A stretch of 33,439 nt of DNA from Actinomycetes bacterium (GTDB lineage: Bacteria; Actinomycetota; Actinomycetes; Actinomycetales; Microbacteriaceae): the NCBI GenBank assembly GCA_023436775.1, contig JAEZHW010000081.1:1-33439 (forward strand). Direction: 5' to 3'. Below are positions 19,301 through 27,254 of the stretch, in pieces (position 1 is the stretch's first letter; each line of letters begins with the position of its first letter). The notes beneath the pieces are model-generated. The model saw nothing but the letters and a program-made list of their open reading frames with translations. It made no database searches and had not been told where the DNA came from. The position numbers and the translations under genes are program-made.

Positions 19301-22300
19301 GGCTCACCGTCCAGTTCGGCGTGTTCCAAACACCGTTGGCGACGGCTGCCGGGCTCAGTTCGCGCACCTCGACGGTGGCACCAGCCGGCGCCTCAATCGA
19401 GTCCGTCGTCTCGCCCGCGGCGACGGTCACCTGCTGCGCAGCGCCACCGTCGATACGGTATTCAAGCGTGTACGCAGCAGGCAGTCCGGTCAGGCGAGTC
19501 GGGTTCGAAACCACCTTCGCGATGGTGAAGGCACCAAGGCGCTGGGTAATGGTGTTGGTGACCGTCAGCACCGCCTCGGTGTCCTTCTCGGCGGTGAAGG
19601 CAACATCCCAGCCCGTGTCGGCGGCCGCCGCGACAGCACCGGTCACCGACCACGAGGCGTCCTGCCAGGCAGCATTCGCGACCGTCGCCGGGGCAACCTC
19701 ACGCAACTGCACCACAGCACCGACCGGTACCGAAATCGAAGCGCTGGTCTCGCCGGCGGCGATGGTCAGGCTCTGCTGTGCGGCAGCGCCGACCTTGTAC
19801 TGAATCGTGTACTCGGCAGGGAGTCCCGAGACCGCGGCCGCGTTGACCAGTTCCTTGGTCACCGTGAACGTGGTGAGGTCCTGATCGATCACATTCGTGA
19901 CCGTCGCGGTGATTGTTGCGTTCTTGGTGACAACGAAGCCAGCCTGCCAGTCAGTGTCCACCGTCACGGGCGAGCCAGCCGGAGCAATGCTCCAGCTCGG
20001 GCTGCGCCAGGTACCGCCGGTAACGTCATCTGGGGCGACTTCGCGCACCTCGACGAGGGCACCCGCGATGGTCTCAATCGGGGCCGAAGCCTCACCCGCG
20101 GCGAGCGCGACCGTCACCGGCACGCCACCATCGATGCGGTACTGCACCTGGTATGTCGCTGGCAGTCCACTGAGCCCGTCTTCGTTGCTCAGCTCCTTCG
20201 CCAGGACAAAGCTGCCACGGTCCTGCGTGATCGTGTTCGTCACCGTCGCGATCGCGGTGGCGTCCTTGGCCACCGTGAAGGCAGCCTCGTACCCGCTCGG
20301 CACGGCTGCGGCGGTGGCCCCGGTGACCGCCCACGAGGGGTCGGCCCACGTTGCGTTGGCGACGGTAGCCACGGCCGCCTCGCGCACGGCAATGACCGCA
20401 CCCGCGGGCACGGTGATGTTGGCGCTGGTTTGGCCAGCTGCAAGCGTCACCGACTGCGGCTCGCCACCATCAATCGAGTACTCGATGGTGTAGTCATCAG
20501 GCAACCCAGTCACACCATCGGCGTTGACGAGTGCTTTGGACAGGCGCAGCGTCGCGACATCGCGCTCGATCGGGTTAGTGACCCTGACGGCCACCTCGGC
20601 GTTACTGCCGAGCAGGAATCGCACCGGCCAACCAGCCTCGCTAGTCACTGCCAGCGAGGACGGGGTCACGTCCCAACGCTCGGTGAGCCAGGTGGCGCCG
20701 GATACGCTGCTCGGCGCGACCTCACGAATCCGGATGATCGAGCCCGCCCGGGCCTCGATCGGCAGCGAGGTCTCGCCAGCGGCCAGGGTTACCGTCTGCG
20801 CCGGACCGTTGTCAACCGAGTATTGCAGGGTGTAGGTGCCCGGCAGGCCCGAGAGATTGTCCGGGTTGCTGACGACCTTGCCGAGCGTGAAGCTGCCGCG
20901 GTCCGCTGCAATCGCGTTCTCAACGCTCACCGCCACCGAGGCGTCCTTCGCAACGGTGAACGCGGCCTGCCATTCGGCGGAGACCGTCGTTGCGGCGGCG
21001 GCGGGGCTCACGGTCCAGGTCGGCTCGGCCCAGGTCGCGTATGCGACGTCCGACGGGGTCACTTCGCGCACCCGCACGGTGGCGCCAGCCGGAACCTCAA
21101 TTACCGCCGACGTTTCGCCCGCTGCCAGGGCCACGGTCTGCACCGTGCCACCGTTGATGGAGTATTGCAACTGATAGGTGCCCGGCAGTCCCGAAACACT
21201 GTCCGGGTTACTGAGCGACTTGCTCAGGGTGAAGCTGCCGCGGTCCTGTGCGATGGCATTGGTGACGGTTGCCGTGATGGCGTCGCCATCCTGCACCACG
21301 AAGGACTGCTGCCAGCCGCTCACGCTGCCCTGCGCCGTACCGCTCGGCGAGATGGACCAGGTCGGGGTCGACCAGGTGGCGCCGGGGACTGACGAGAGTG
21401 CCACCTCGCGAATGCGCACGATCGAACCGGCGGGCACGGTGATGGGGCTGCTGGTCGAACCTGCGGCGACGGTGACGCTCTGCGTGGTGCCGCCATTCAC
21501 CGAGTACTCGATGGTGTAGTTCGCGGGCAGGCCGCTCAGCGAGTGCGGGTTGTTCAGGGCCTTGCTCACGGTGAAGGTGCCCTGCAGCTTGCGGACCTCG
21601 TTGGTGACGGTGGCCGAAACCTGCGCGTCCTTGGCCACCGTGAAGGCATACTGCCAGCCGGAGCCGGCCGCGACCGAGGTACCACCGGTGACCGACCACG
21701 CTGGGGCTTCCCAGGTCGCATCGCTGGGGTTCGTCAAGGGCGCTTCGCGGACGCGAATGGTCGAGCCGGCATCGACCGTGATCGGGCTGGTGGTCGCGCC
21801 AGCGGCCAGATTCACCGTCTGCTCGGGACCACCGTTGATGCTGTAGGTGATGGCGTAGGTGGCCGGCAGCCCGGCGACACCCTGTGGGTTCACCAGGGTC
21901 TTGCCGAGCGTGAAGGTGCCAGTGTCCGGCACCTCGTAGGACAGCGGCACGCTGAAGCCGTAGTGATGGATCTCCCCGTCATGACGGAAGGCACCGCTCT
22001 TGACCACGATCTGGCCTTCGATCAGGGTCTTCTTACCCTTGGGCGTGATGACGTGACTGTTCGGCGCCAGGAAACTTCCCGGGACGATGCCACCGCTTTG
22101 CAGCTGAATGGTGCTGCCGTCGGGCTGCACGATGTTCCACAGCACGTAGGGCGCATAGAGGTTGTTGGTGCTGCCGCCCGGGCCGGAGTAGGCGTCCACG
22201 AACTCAGTCGGCAGGTTCGCGAGGGCATTGTTCGCGGCGCTGAGGTTGATGATCAGGGGGTTGTTGGCACCGGGCTTGACCGCGCCGAAACGGATCTTCC

Positions 22301-23084
22301 ATTCGCCGCTCGGCAGGGCAGAGGCATCCACGTTCCAGACGTTGACCTTGTTGGCGGTCAGGATCATCTCGCGCTCGGTGCCCGAGTTCGAGATCGTGGT
22401 GGTGGCAGTGTTCAGAACCCCACCGGTCGCGATCCGGTCGCCCCAGGCCTTCAGCCCAGCCTGCTCGGCCGGGGTGATGAAGTGACTGAAGGCCGTACTG
22501 TTGACGGCCTGCGCGGTGGTCTGCGCGAAATTGGACTGCTCAATGGACTTGTCCGGGCAGTCGTTGCTCATGGCGATACAGACACCTGCACCTCGGGCAA
22601 ACACTCCCACGCCGCCACCGGTGCTGCCGATAACAACACGACCCTGGCGTGCGGCCTGACCGCCGTCACCACCCGAGGTGACGCGGATACGCTGCGAGGA
22701 GTTCGCGGCGTCGTAGCTGCCGGCGAGCAAACGGACTGGTATCCCATTCAGCGACGGAATGGTGTAGTTCGGCGAACCAGCGACCGCGTGCACGAAGGCG
22801 AAGGGGCCGGGGGCCTTCGAGGAGAGCTTGCCGCCAATTGCGGCCGAGCCTTCGATCTCGTGGAAAGAGAATTCAGCGTCGCCGAGGCTGACGATGGTGA
22901 AGCCGTTGACGGCCGCAAAGGGGTTCTCCGACTCCGTGGCCGCGTGGGTCACGGTCGGTGGGCTGATCACGACGATGCCGGAGGCAGCGAGCAGTGCCAC
23001 AACGATACCGGCGATCAGTCGTCGGGGTCGCGAAGCGGGGCGGTCGAATCCGCCAGCGTTTTGGGCGCGCGTCAGCGCAGTCAT
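16320..23084 (-). CDS. Giant repeat-containing, sortase-anchored surface protein (choice-of-anchor A, DUF5979-like repeats, VaFE-like domain)
   Basis: The 2254-residue protein begins with a signal peptide (hydrophobic 23-40, likely cleavage after Ala48). Residues about 54-385 resemble the choice-of-anchor A domain (VNGFTIVSLGDAEFSF, AAIGGKL) and contain one Cys pair. From about 387 to 2080 come 15 tandem Ig-like units of about 113 residues, of the DUF5979 type. Each has F-(T/V)-(L/V)-x-K...N...GLP, Y-x-(I/V)-x-(Y)...GG, LAAG, V-x-(V/L)-R-E, W and VTN. The last unit is divergent. A VaFE-like domain follows (about 2081-2205). The end carries LAQTG (2217-2221), a hydrophobic helix and RRRR, a class E-type sortase signal. 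A fibrous adhesin or wall-extending role is inferred. No sortase gene is in the window. A GAAGGAAG Shine-Dalgarno precedes the ATG. Confidence 0.93.
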   Translation of the reverse strand: MTALTRAQNAGGFDRPASRPRRLIAGIVVALLAASGIVVISPPTVTHAATESENPFAAVNGFTIVSLGDAEFSFHEIEGSAAIGGKLSSKAPGPFAFVHAVAGSPNYTIPSLNGIPVRLLAGSYDAANSSQRIRVTSGGDGGQAARQGRVVIGSTGGGVGVFARGAGVCIAMSNDCPDKSIEQSNFAQTTAQAVNSTAFSHFITPAEQAGLKAWGDRIATGGVLNTATTTISNSGTEREMILTANKVNVWNVDASALPSGEWKIRFGAVKPGANNPLIINLSAANNALANLPTEFVDAYSGPGGSTNNLYAPYVLWNIVQPDGSTIQLQSGGIVPGSFLAPNSHVITPKGKKTLIEGQIVVKSGAFRHDGEIHHYGFSVPLSYEVPDTGTFTLGKTLVNPQGVAGLPATYAITYSINGGPEQTVNLAAGATTSPITVDAGSTIRVREAPLTNPSDATWEAPAWSVTGGTSVAAGSGWQYAFTVAKDAQVSATVTNEVRKLQGTFTVSKALNNPHSLSGLPANYTIEYSVNGGTTQSVTVAAGSTSSPITVPAGSIVRIREVALSSVPGATWSTPTWSISPSGTAQGSVSGWQQSFVVQDGDAITATVTNAIAQDRGSFTLSKSLSNPDSVSGLPGTYQLQYSINGGTVQTVALAAGETSAVIEVPAGATVRVREVTPSDVAYATWAEPTWTVSPAAAATTVSAEWQAAFTVAKDASVAVSVENAIAADRGSFTLGKVVSNPDNLSGLPGTYTLQYSVDNGPAQTVTLAAGETSLPIEARAGSIIRIREVAPSSVSGATWLTERWDVTPSSLAVTSEAGWPVRFLLGSNAEVAVRVTNPIERDVATLRLSKALVNADGVTGLPDDYTIEYSIDGGEPQSVTLAAGQTSANITVPAGAVIAVREAAVATVANATWADPSWAVTGATAAAVPSGYEAAFTVAKDATAIATVTNTITQDRGSFVLAKELSNEDGLSGLPATYQVQYRIDGGVPVTVALAAGEASAPIETIAGALVEVREVAPDDVTGGTWRSPSWSIAPAGSPVTVDTDWQAGFVVTKNATITATVTNVIDQDLTTFTVTKELVNAAAVSGLPAEYTIQYKVGAAAQQSLTIAAGETSASISVPVGAVVQLREVAPATVANAAWQDASWSVTGAVAAAADTGWDVAFTAEKDTEAVLTVTNTITQRLGAFTIAKVVSNPTRLTGLPAAYTLEYRIDGGAAQQVTVAAGETTDSIEAPAGATVEVRELSPAAVANGVWNTPNWTVSPADAEAATSSPWQVAFAVTADATTALTVTNEIERAEAAFTVTKELENPAAVTGLPSEYTIQYKVGAGPVQSLALEAGQTSASIAVPAGSTVSLREVAPAEVADGDWLPVSWTLSPSGAAASADAGWDIAAVVDAAANVAFTVTNEIERGVGAFHLAKALSNPDGVTGLPATYTLEYRIDGGSVQSVSVAAGASSAAIEAPAGALVEVREAALPAVTNAAWGTPSWAVDPESASTSPSTGWDASFRIVKDAAVTATVTNSIERGTASFALSKSVQNPYSISGLPSSYEVEYSVNGGAVESVTLTPGTPSAAITVPAGALVTVREVAPAAVTHATWNAPSWSVTGGTSATVPDGWQAAFEVAQDAAATATVRNTIQRDYGSFTIAKYVVNAEGVANVPSSYGFEYRINGGPVQDVTVVAGLTSSTVAVAAGSLVEIREKALPKVDGGTWLTPTWAVEPNGASRAAEEGWDIAVVIDSSSFVLVEATNTITKDPGEFRLGKELVNEDGVAGLPGTYEFEYRINGGSTQSVSVAAGSTSAAIAAPAGAKVEIREVAPGAIANATWADVAWAANPAAAADADVTNGWDFAFTVASGASVTATATNEITQDDAAFTVSKVLENPEGVTGLQETFTIEYRINGGDVESLTLEAGQTSAEIPAKAGDTVEFREAALTTISTATWHQPVWSVTDGTEATAAAGWQAAVVLQSNTSAAVTVTNAVEHAPGRFELSKVLLGSATDLVPEDLGYSVMFRVNGGPEQEITLRVNEPYTSPDYPVGTVIFFEGESLPSVPGGVWQSPLFSEQEIVIGAGQTIKVTLTNQIEPELVPWFHTEAWVNNDGVTKELPSTGGLVVDRITYGNLQVGQEYTFRTWLVIDQDGTPLDLGIWQDVTVIPTAPDGTAEVHWNITPEFAERYAGETIIIFMDLRLSSAIDTVLATDYDLATLTEWFRLESGLVLDDATLAQTGSEAVGPVLTGLALSGLGSILLLYVRRRRNEATA
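16422..16436 (-). other. LAQTG sorting motif
   Basis: Codons for Leu-Ala-Gln-Thr-Gly (residues 2217-2221), followed by a hydrophobic helix and RRRRNEATA. The LAxTG form is the one recognised by actinobacterial class E sortases. Confidence 0.85.
16842..21925 (-). repeat. 15 tandem DUF5979-like coding repeats
   Basis: Units of about 340 bp encode about 113 residues each. Fourteen are regular; the one nearest the C-terminus (about 16842-17144) is divergent. They differ at many positions, so they are old duplications rather than recent perfect copies. Boundaries are approximate. Confidence 0.85.
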
Positions 23085-23432
23085 GATCGGCTTCCTTCGG
23101 GTCGGTAACCTTCATGAACCCGGCTCTGAGAGCGTTCTCACTGGGGCGCTCAGGCATGCGGCAGCCACCGTGCATCAGGGTATTGCGTGTGACTGCAGCG
23201 AACTTCGGGTTCACTCCACTATAAGCCAGCTTTTTGGGGCCTGACCAGGTTGTTGTGAGGATTAATCACAGATTGCCTGACAATTGTGGGTTTCCGTGGA
23301 CAGGGAGTACCCCGGTCGTACCCGACTGAGTCCCCCATGGACGGCCGATTGCCAAACAATCCCGCCTCGGGGCGCGACTACGAGCGCACGCAGCCCGGTC
23401 GAATCACGTGCATCGACGGCGCTATTACCGCC
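23085..23432. other. Intergenic region upstream of the surface-protein gene
   Basis: This 348-bp region holds the leader of the surface-protein gene with its Shine-Dalgarno (GAAGGAAG), a candidate -10 and a dyad. It also holds the downstream flank of the gene ending at 23433. It is more AT-rich near 23215-23300 than the surrounding genes. I see no convincing coding sequence on either strand and no clear terminator for the gene at 23433. Confidence 0.5.
23218..23223 (-). promoter_or_regulatory. Candidate -10 element for the surface-protein gene
   Basis: On the minus strand TATAGT, a good -10 match; the -35 about 17 bp upstream (GGTCAG) is weak. It implies a leader of about 130 nt. A dyad TGTGA-N7-TCACA (23254-23270) lies just upstream. 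Confidence 0.4.
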
Positions 23433-24029
23433 TTAGCGCAGCTGGAACTGCTTGGCTTCGGCGCTCTTCGCGCCACCCACGCTGACGGTCAGCAGATAGT
23501 AGCCAGGGCGCGCGTCAGCCCCGGTGCTGCCGCAGGCATCCGAAGCCGAACGCTTCCGTTCCCAACTCACTGGCACGGTCGGCACATCCAGCACGGCGCC
23601 CGCCGCCAGCGTCACTTCCTGGTCCTGCGGTTCGACCTGGCAGTCCTTCGAGGACCAGATCCGGTCCGAGCCACTGTGAATCAAGAATTCCTGCGTGGCA
23701 CTCCCCGCATTCAACAGGCAGTCCACCGTGCTGACGTTCGTCACCTTCATCTGCAGGCCGGGCAACTCACCCGAGGCGTAGGAGGACTTGTCGGTTACCG
23801 CTTCCACCCGCAGGTCGGCCGGTGCGCAGGCAACGAGCTCGGCGGGCTCGGTCGGCGCTGCAGGAGTGGTCGGACCGTAGGGATCCGCCACTGGGGTGCC
23901 GCTGCCGGGTCGGACAATGATGAGGACCAGGATCAGAATGATGGCCAAGCCAACACCGGCCACGATCAGCCGGCGCCGCCAGTAGACCTGCGCCGGCAGG
24001 GGCCCTACCGGATTCCGAAAGCTGGACAT
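23433..24029 (-). CDS. Membrane-anchored protein of unknown function with extracellular beta-sandwich-like domain
   Basis: I do not recognise a characterised family. The 198-residue protein has a short basic cytoplasmic start (YWRRR), one membrane helix (about 21-39), a Pro/Thr-rich linker and an extracellular domain of about 130 residues. That domain contains four cysteines (LVACAP, VDCLL, KDCQV, DACGS) that could form two disulfides. The strand pattern (LQMKVTNVSTVDCLL, YYLLTVSVGG) resembles an Ig-like fold such as those in DUF4232-type exported proteins, but that is a guess. The ATG follows a TAGCCT -10 element at exactly 6 nt, so it is probably leaderless and separate from argA, which ends 89 bp upstream. 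Confidence 0.8.
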   Translation of the reverse strand: MSSFRNPVGPLPAQVYWRRRLIVAGVGLAIILILVLIIVRPGSGTPVADPYGPTTPAAPTEPAELVACAPADLRVEAVTDKSSYASGELPGLQMKVTNVSTVDCLLNAGSATQEFLIHSGSDRIWSSKDCQVEPQDQEVTLAAGAVLDVPTVPVSWERKRSASDACGSTGADARPGYYLLTVSVGGAKSAEAKQFQLR

Positions 24030-24035
24030 GGCATC

Positions 24036-24041
24036 AGGCTA
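24036..24041 (-). promoter_or_regulatory. -10 element of a leaderless promoter for the membrane-anchored unknown gene
   Basis: On the minus strand TAGCCT lies 6 nt before the ATG at 24029. There is no Shine-Dalgarno. Confidence 0.5.
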
Positions 24042-24118
24042 GTCAGCCTGGCAGGCAGGGCCGCGCGGCACGCCGAATGCCAAGAAATGTCAGGGATTCC
24101 ACCTGTCCAGCGGCCGGT

Positions 24119-24637
24119 TCAGTGTTCGACCGGCTCCAGGACCTTCAGCATGCGCGAGTTGCCGAGTGTGTTGGGCTTTACCCGCGCCAAGTCAAGGAAC
24201 TCGGCCACGCCCTCGTCGCTGGAGCGCACCAGCTCGGCATAGACCTCAGGGCTGACCGGAATGTCGCTAATGACCTCGAAGCCGTGGCGGGCGAAGAAGT
24301 CCACCTCGAAGGTGAGGCAGAACACCCGAACCACACCGAGCGCCCGGGCTCGATCCAGCAGCGCCTCGAGGATGGCGTGCCCAACTCCCTTACCGCGCCA
24401 CTGCTGCGCTGAGGCCAGGGTGCGGACCTCGGCCAAGTCCTGCCACATCACGTGCAGGGCGCCGCAGCCGATGATCTCGCCGTTCGCGTCCTCGGCGACC
24501 AGGAATTCCTGCACCGCCTCGTAGAGTACGACCAATTCCTTACCCAGCAGGATGCGGTCGGTGACCAGCGGATGAATGAGTGCCTGAATGTGGGTCACAT
24601 CCGAGGTGCGCGCTGGCCGTACCGTGAATTCCGTCAC
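24119..24637 (-). CDS. argA: Amino-acid N-acetyltransferase (N-acetylglutamate synthase, stand-alone GNAT type)
   Basis: The 172-residue GNAT-fold enzyme matches the M. tuberculosis ArgA (Rv2747) type along its length. Landmarks are LLGKELVVLYEAVQEFLVAE, GCGALHVMW, the acetyl-CoA loop QQWRGKGVGHA, LTFEVDFFARHGFE, GVAEFLDLARVKPN and the ending LGNSRMLKVL. It acetylates glutamate (and possibly glutamine) with acetyl-CoA at the start of arginine synthesis, in the cytoplasm. It lacks the amino-acid-kinase domain of E. coli ArgA. The GTG start is supported by a TAGGCT element 6 nt before it. No other arginine gene is adjacent, which is usual for this type. An ARG-box-like operator was not evident. 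Confidence 0.93.
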   Translation of the reverse strand: MTEFTVRPARTSDVTHIQALIHPLVTDRILLGKELVVLYEAVQEFLVAEDANGEIIGCGALHVMWQDLAEVRTLASAQQWRGKGVGHAILEALLDRARALGVVRVFCLTFEVDFFARHGFEVISDIPVSPEVYAELVRSSDEGVAEFLDLARVKPNTLGNSRMLKVLEPVEH

Positions 24638-24643
24638 GCCCTC

Positions 24644-24649
24644 AGCCTA
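24644..24649 (-). promoter_or_regulatory. -10 element of a leaderless argA promoter
   Basis: On the minus strand TAGGCT lies exactly 6 nt before the GTG start. It is placed directly after the clpC terminator. Confidence 0.5.
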
Positions 24650-24673
24650 CGCCGCGAACGCGGCCCAGACATG

Positions 24674-24705
24674 CACGAAGCCCCAGCGATTGCTGGGGCT
24701 TCGTG
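24674..24705 (-). terminator. Terminator hairpin after clpC
   Basis: A perfect 14-bp stem (24674-24687 with 24692-24705) around a GATT loop lies 10 bp after the clpC stop codon. Confidence 0.8.
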
Positions 24706-24714
24706 GCGATGTAC

Positions 24715-27210
24715 TTAGTCTGCGACGGCACCGACCGGCTCGATCGGCGTCGCATCGCGCGGGCCGGACTCGAAGGTGAACTCGCCGTCCACGAAGTCGA
24801 CCTTGACGTGGTCGCCCGGGTTGAGCGTGCCCTGCAGGATGCGCTCGGACAGCCGGTCCTCGACCTCGTTCTGCATCGCGCGACGCAGCGGACGAGCACC
24901 GAGCCCCGGGTCGTAGCCGACCTCGATCAGGCGCTCCTTGGCGGCCTGGCTCAGCTCGACCGACATGTCGCGGTCCAGCATCCGGTCGCCGAGGCGCTTG
25001 ATGAACAGGTCCACGATCTGCAGCAGTTCGGCCTTGCTCAACTGCGGGAACACGATCACATCATCCACGCGGTTGAGGAACTCGGGCTTGAAGTTCTTCT
25101 TCAGTTCCTCGTTCACCTTGGCGCGCATGCGGTCGTAGGTGGTCGCGTTGTCGCCCTCGATCTGGAAACCAACCGGACCACCGGTGATGTCCTTCGTACC
25201 GAGGTTCGTGGTCATGATGATCACGGTGTTCTTGAAGTCCACCACGCGACCCTGGCCGTCGGTCAGGCGACCTTCCTCCAGAATCTGCAGCAGCGAGTTG
25301 AAAATGTCCGGGTGGGCCTTCTCGATCTCGTCGAAGAGCACCACTGAGAACGGCTTGCGGCGCACCTTCTCGGTGAGCTGGCCGCCCTCCTCGAAGCCGA
25401 CGAAGCCCGGAGGGGCACCGAACAGCCGCGAGACCGTGTGCTTCTCGCCGTACTCGCTCATGTCGAGCGAGATCAGCGCGTTCTCGTCGTCGAACAAGAA
25501 CTCGGCGAGCGCCTTGGCCAGCTCGGTCTTACCGACACCGGTCGGGCCGGCGAAGATGAACGAACCGCTCGGACGCTTCGGGTCCTTCAGGCCGGCGCGG
25601 GTACGGCGGATGGTCTTGGCCAACGCCGCGATCGCTTCTTCCTGGCCGATGACGCGCTGGTGCAGCGCCTTCTCCATGAAGACCAGGCGAGCCGACTCTT
25701 CCTCGGTGAGCTTGAACACCGGGATACCGGTGGCCGCAGCGAGCACCTCGGCGATCAGGCCCTCGTCAACGACACCACCGGTGCCAGCCTCACCCGAACG
25801 CCACTGCTTCTCGGTGCGGACACGCTCGGCGAGGAGTTGCTTTTCCTCGTCGCGCAGCCGGGCGGCCTTTTCGTAGTCCTGCGCCTCGATCGCGGCCTTC
25901 TTGTCCGCGGTCACCAGGGCGATCTTCTCGTCCAGGGCGCGCAGTTCCGGCGGCGAGCTCAGCAGGCTGAGGCGCAACCGGGCACCGGCCTCGTCGATCA
26001 AGTCGATGGCCTTGTCCGGCAGGAAGCGGTCGGCGACGTAGCGGTCGGCGAGGTTGGCGGCAGCCACCAGCGCACCGTCGGTGATGGTCACCTTGTGGTG
26101 CGCCTCGTAGCGGTCGCGCAGCCCCTTCAGGATGTTGATCGAGTGCGCGATCGAGGGCTCGTGCACGTGCACGGGCTGGAAGCGGCGCTCGAGGGCGGCG
26201 TCCTTCTCGAAGTGCTTGCGGAACTCGTCCAGCGTGGTCGCACCGATGGTCTGGAGTTCACCACGGGCCAGCAGCGGCTTGAGGATGTTCGCCGCGTCGA
26301 TCGCACCCTCAGCAGCACCGGCGCCCACCAGGGTGTGGATCTCGTCGATGAAGACGATGATGTCGCCGCGGTTGCGGATCTCCTTAGTGACCTTCTTGAG
26401 TCGCTCTTCGAAGTCACCGCGGTAGCGGCTACCGGCGATGAGTGAGCCGAGGTCCAGGGTGTAGACCTGCTTGTCCTTCAGCGTTTCGGGCACCTCGCCG
26501 CGCACAATCGCCTGGGCCAGGCCCTCGACGACGGCGGTCTTACCGACACCGGGCTCACCGATCAGCACCGGGTTGTTCTTAGAGCGGCGCGAGAGAATCT
26601 GCATCACGCGCTCGATTTCCTTCTCACGGCCAATCACCGGGTCGAGCTTGCCCTCACGTGCGGCGGCGGTCAGGTTGCGACCGAACTGGTCGAGCACCTG
26701 CGAACCACCCTGGGCACCACCACTGCGGTGCTCCTCGCGTTCGGTCGCGCCCACGCCCACCGGGTCCTTGCCCGGGTAGCCCGAGAGCAACTGGATGACC
26801 TGCTGGCGGACCCGGTTGAGGTCCGCACCCAGCTTCACCAACACCTGAGCCGCAACACCTTCGCCTTCGCGGATCAGGCCAAGCAGTATGTGTTCGGTGC
26901 CGATGTAGTTGTGACCAAGCTGCAGCGCTTCGCGCAGGCTCAGTTCCAGCACCTTCTTGGCGCGCGGGGTGAAGGGGATGTGCCCGGTCGGCAGCTGCTG
27001 CCCCTGACCGATGATGTCCTGCACCTGCTCGCGCACCGAGTCGAGGGAGATCCCCAGCGACTCCAGCGCCTTGGCAGCGATGCCCTCGCCCTCGTGGATC
27101 AGGCCGAGCAGGATGTGCTCAGTGCCGATGTAGTTGTGGTGCAGGAGCTTTGCCTCTTCCTGGGCAAGCACCACCACTCGACGGGCCCGGTCAGTAAACC
27201 GTTCAAACAT
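24715..27210 (-). CDS. clpC: ATP-dependent Clp protease ATP-binding subunit ClpC
   Basis: This is the 831-residue Hsp100 unfoldase. The N-terminal domain begins MFERFTDRARRVVVLAQEEA and has the two Clp-N repeats (NYIGTEHILLGLI occurs twice). D1 has Walker A GEPGVGKT, and the UVR-like middle region is EAQDYEKAARLRDEEK. D2 has Walker A GPTGVGKT, and the ClpP-contacting loop contains VGF in GGPVGFQ. It delivers unfolded substrates to ClpP and controls protein quality. The start is placed at ATG 27210, after GAAGGAG; the open frame extends 20 codons further upstream without support. It is monocistronic between its terminator and a ClgR-type box upstream. Confidence 0.98.
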   Translation of the reverse strand: MFERFTDRARRVVVLAQEEAKLLHHNYIGTEHILLGLIHEGEGIAAKALESLGISLDSVREQVQDIIGQGQQLPTGHIPFTPRAKKVLELSLREALQLGHNYIGTEHILLGLIREGEGVAAQVLVKLGADLNRVRQQVIQLLSGYPGKDPVGVGATEREEHRSGGAQGGSQVLDQFGRNLTAAAREGKLDPVIGREKEIERVMQILSRRSKNNPVLIGEPGVGKTAVVEGLAQAIVRGEVPETLKDKQVYTLDLGSLIAGSRYRGDFEERLKKVTKEIRNRGDIIVFIDEIHTLVGAGAAEGAIDAANILKPLLARGELQTIGATTLDEFRKHFEKDAALERRFQPVHVHEPSIAHSINILKGLRDRYEAHHKVTITDGALVAAANLADRYVADRFLPDKAIDLIDEAGARLRLSLLSSPPELRALDEKIALVTADKKAAIEAQDYEKAARLRDEEKQLLAERVRTEKQWRSGEAGTGGVVDEGLIAEVLAAATGIPVFKLTEEESARLVFMEKALHQRVIGQEEAIAALAKTIRRTRAGLKDPKRPSGSFIFAGPTGVGKTELAKALAEFLFDDENALISLDMSEYGEKHTVSRLFGAPPGFVGFEEGGQLTEKVRRKPFSVVLFDEIEKAHPDIFNSLLQILEEGRLTDGQGRVVDFKNTVIIMTTNLGTKDITGGPVGFQIEGDNATTYDRMRAKVNEELKKNFKPEFLNRVDDVIVFPQLSKAELLQIVDLFIKRLGDRMLDRDMSVELSQAAKERLIEVGYDPGLGARPLRRAMQNEVEDRLSERILQGTLNPGDHVKVDFVDGEFTFESGPRDATPIEPVGAVAD

Positions 27211-27254
27211 TGCTGACTCCTTCGGCACCGGTCGCAGGTCGGATGCCTGCTTCG

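Noticed and set aside
18840..21392. An 850-codon plus-strand open frame, with others nearby, antisense to the surface-protein repeats
   Set aside because: The repeating composition mirrors the repeats on the other strand. No Shine-Dalgarno or domain is seen, and the minus-strand protein is clearly real.
16842..21925. Tandem repeats considered as a possible CRISPR array or recombination cassette
   Set aside because: The units are about 340 bp, diverged and in one reading frame, so they are coding domain repeats.
23286..24242. A 318-codon plus-strand open frame spanning the intergenic region and two minus-strand genes
   Set aside because: Most of it is antisense to the membrane-anchored protein and argA. 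The part in the gap has no translation signal or recognisable sequence.
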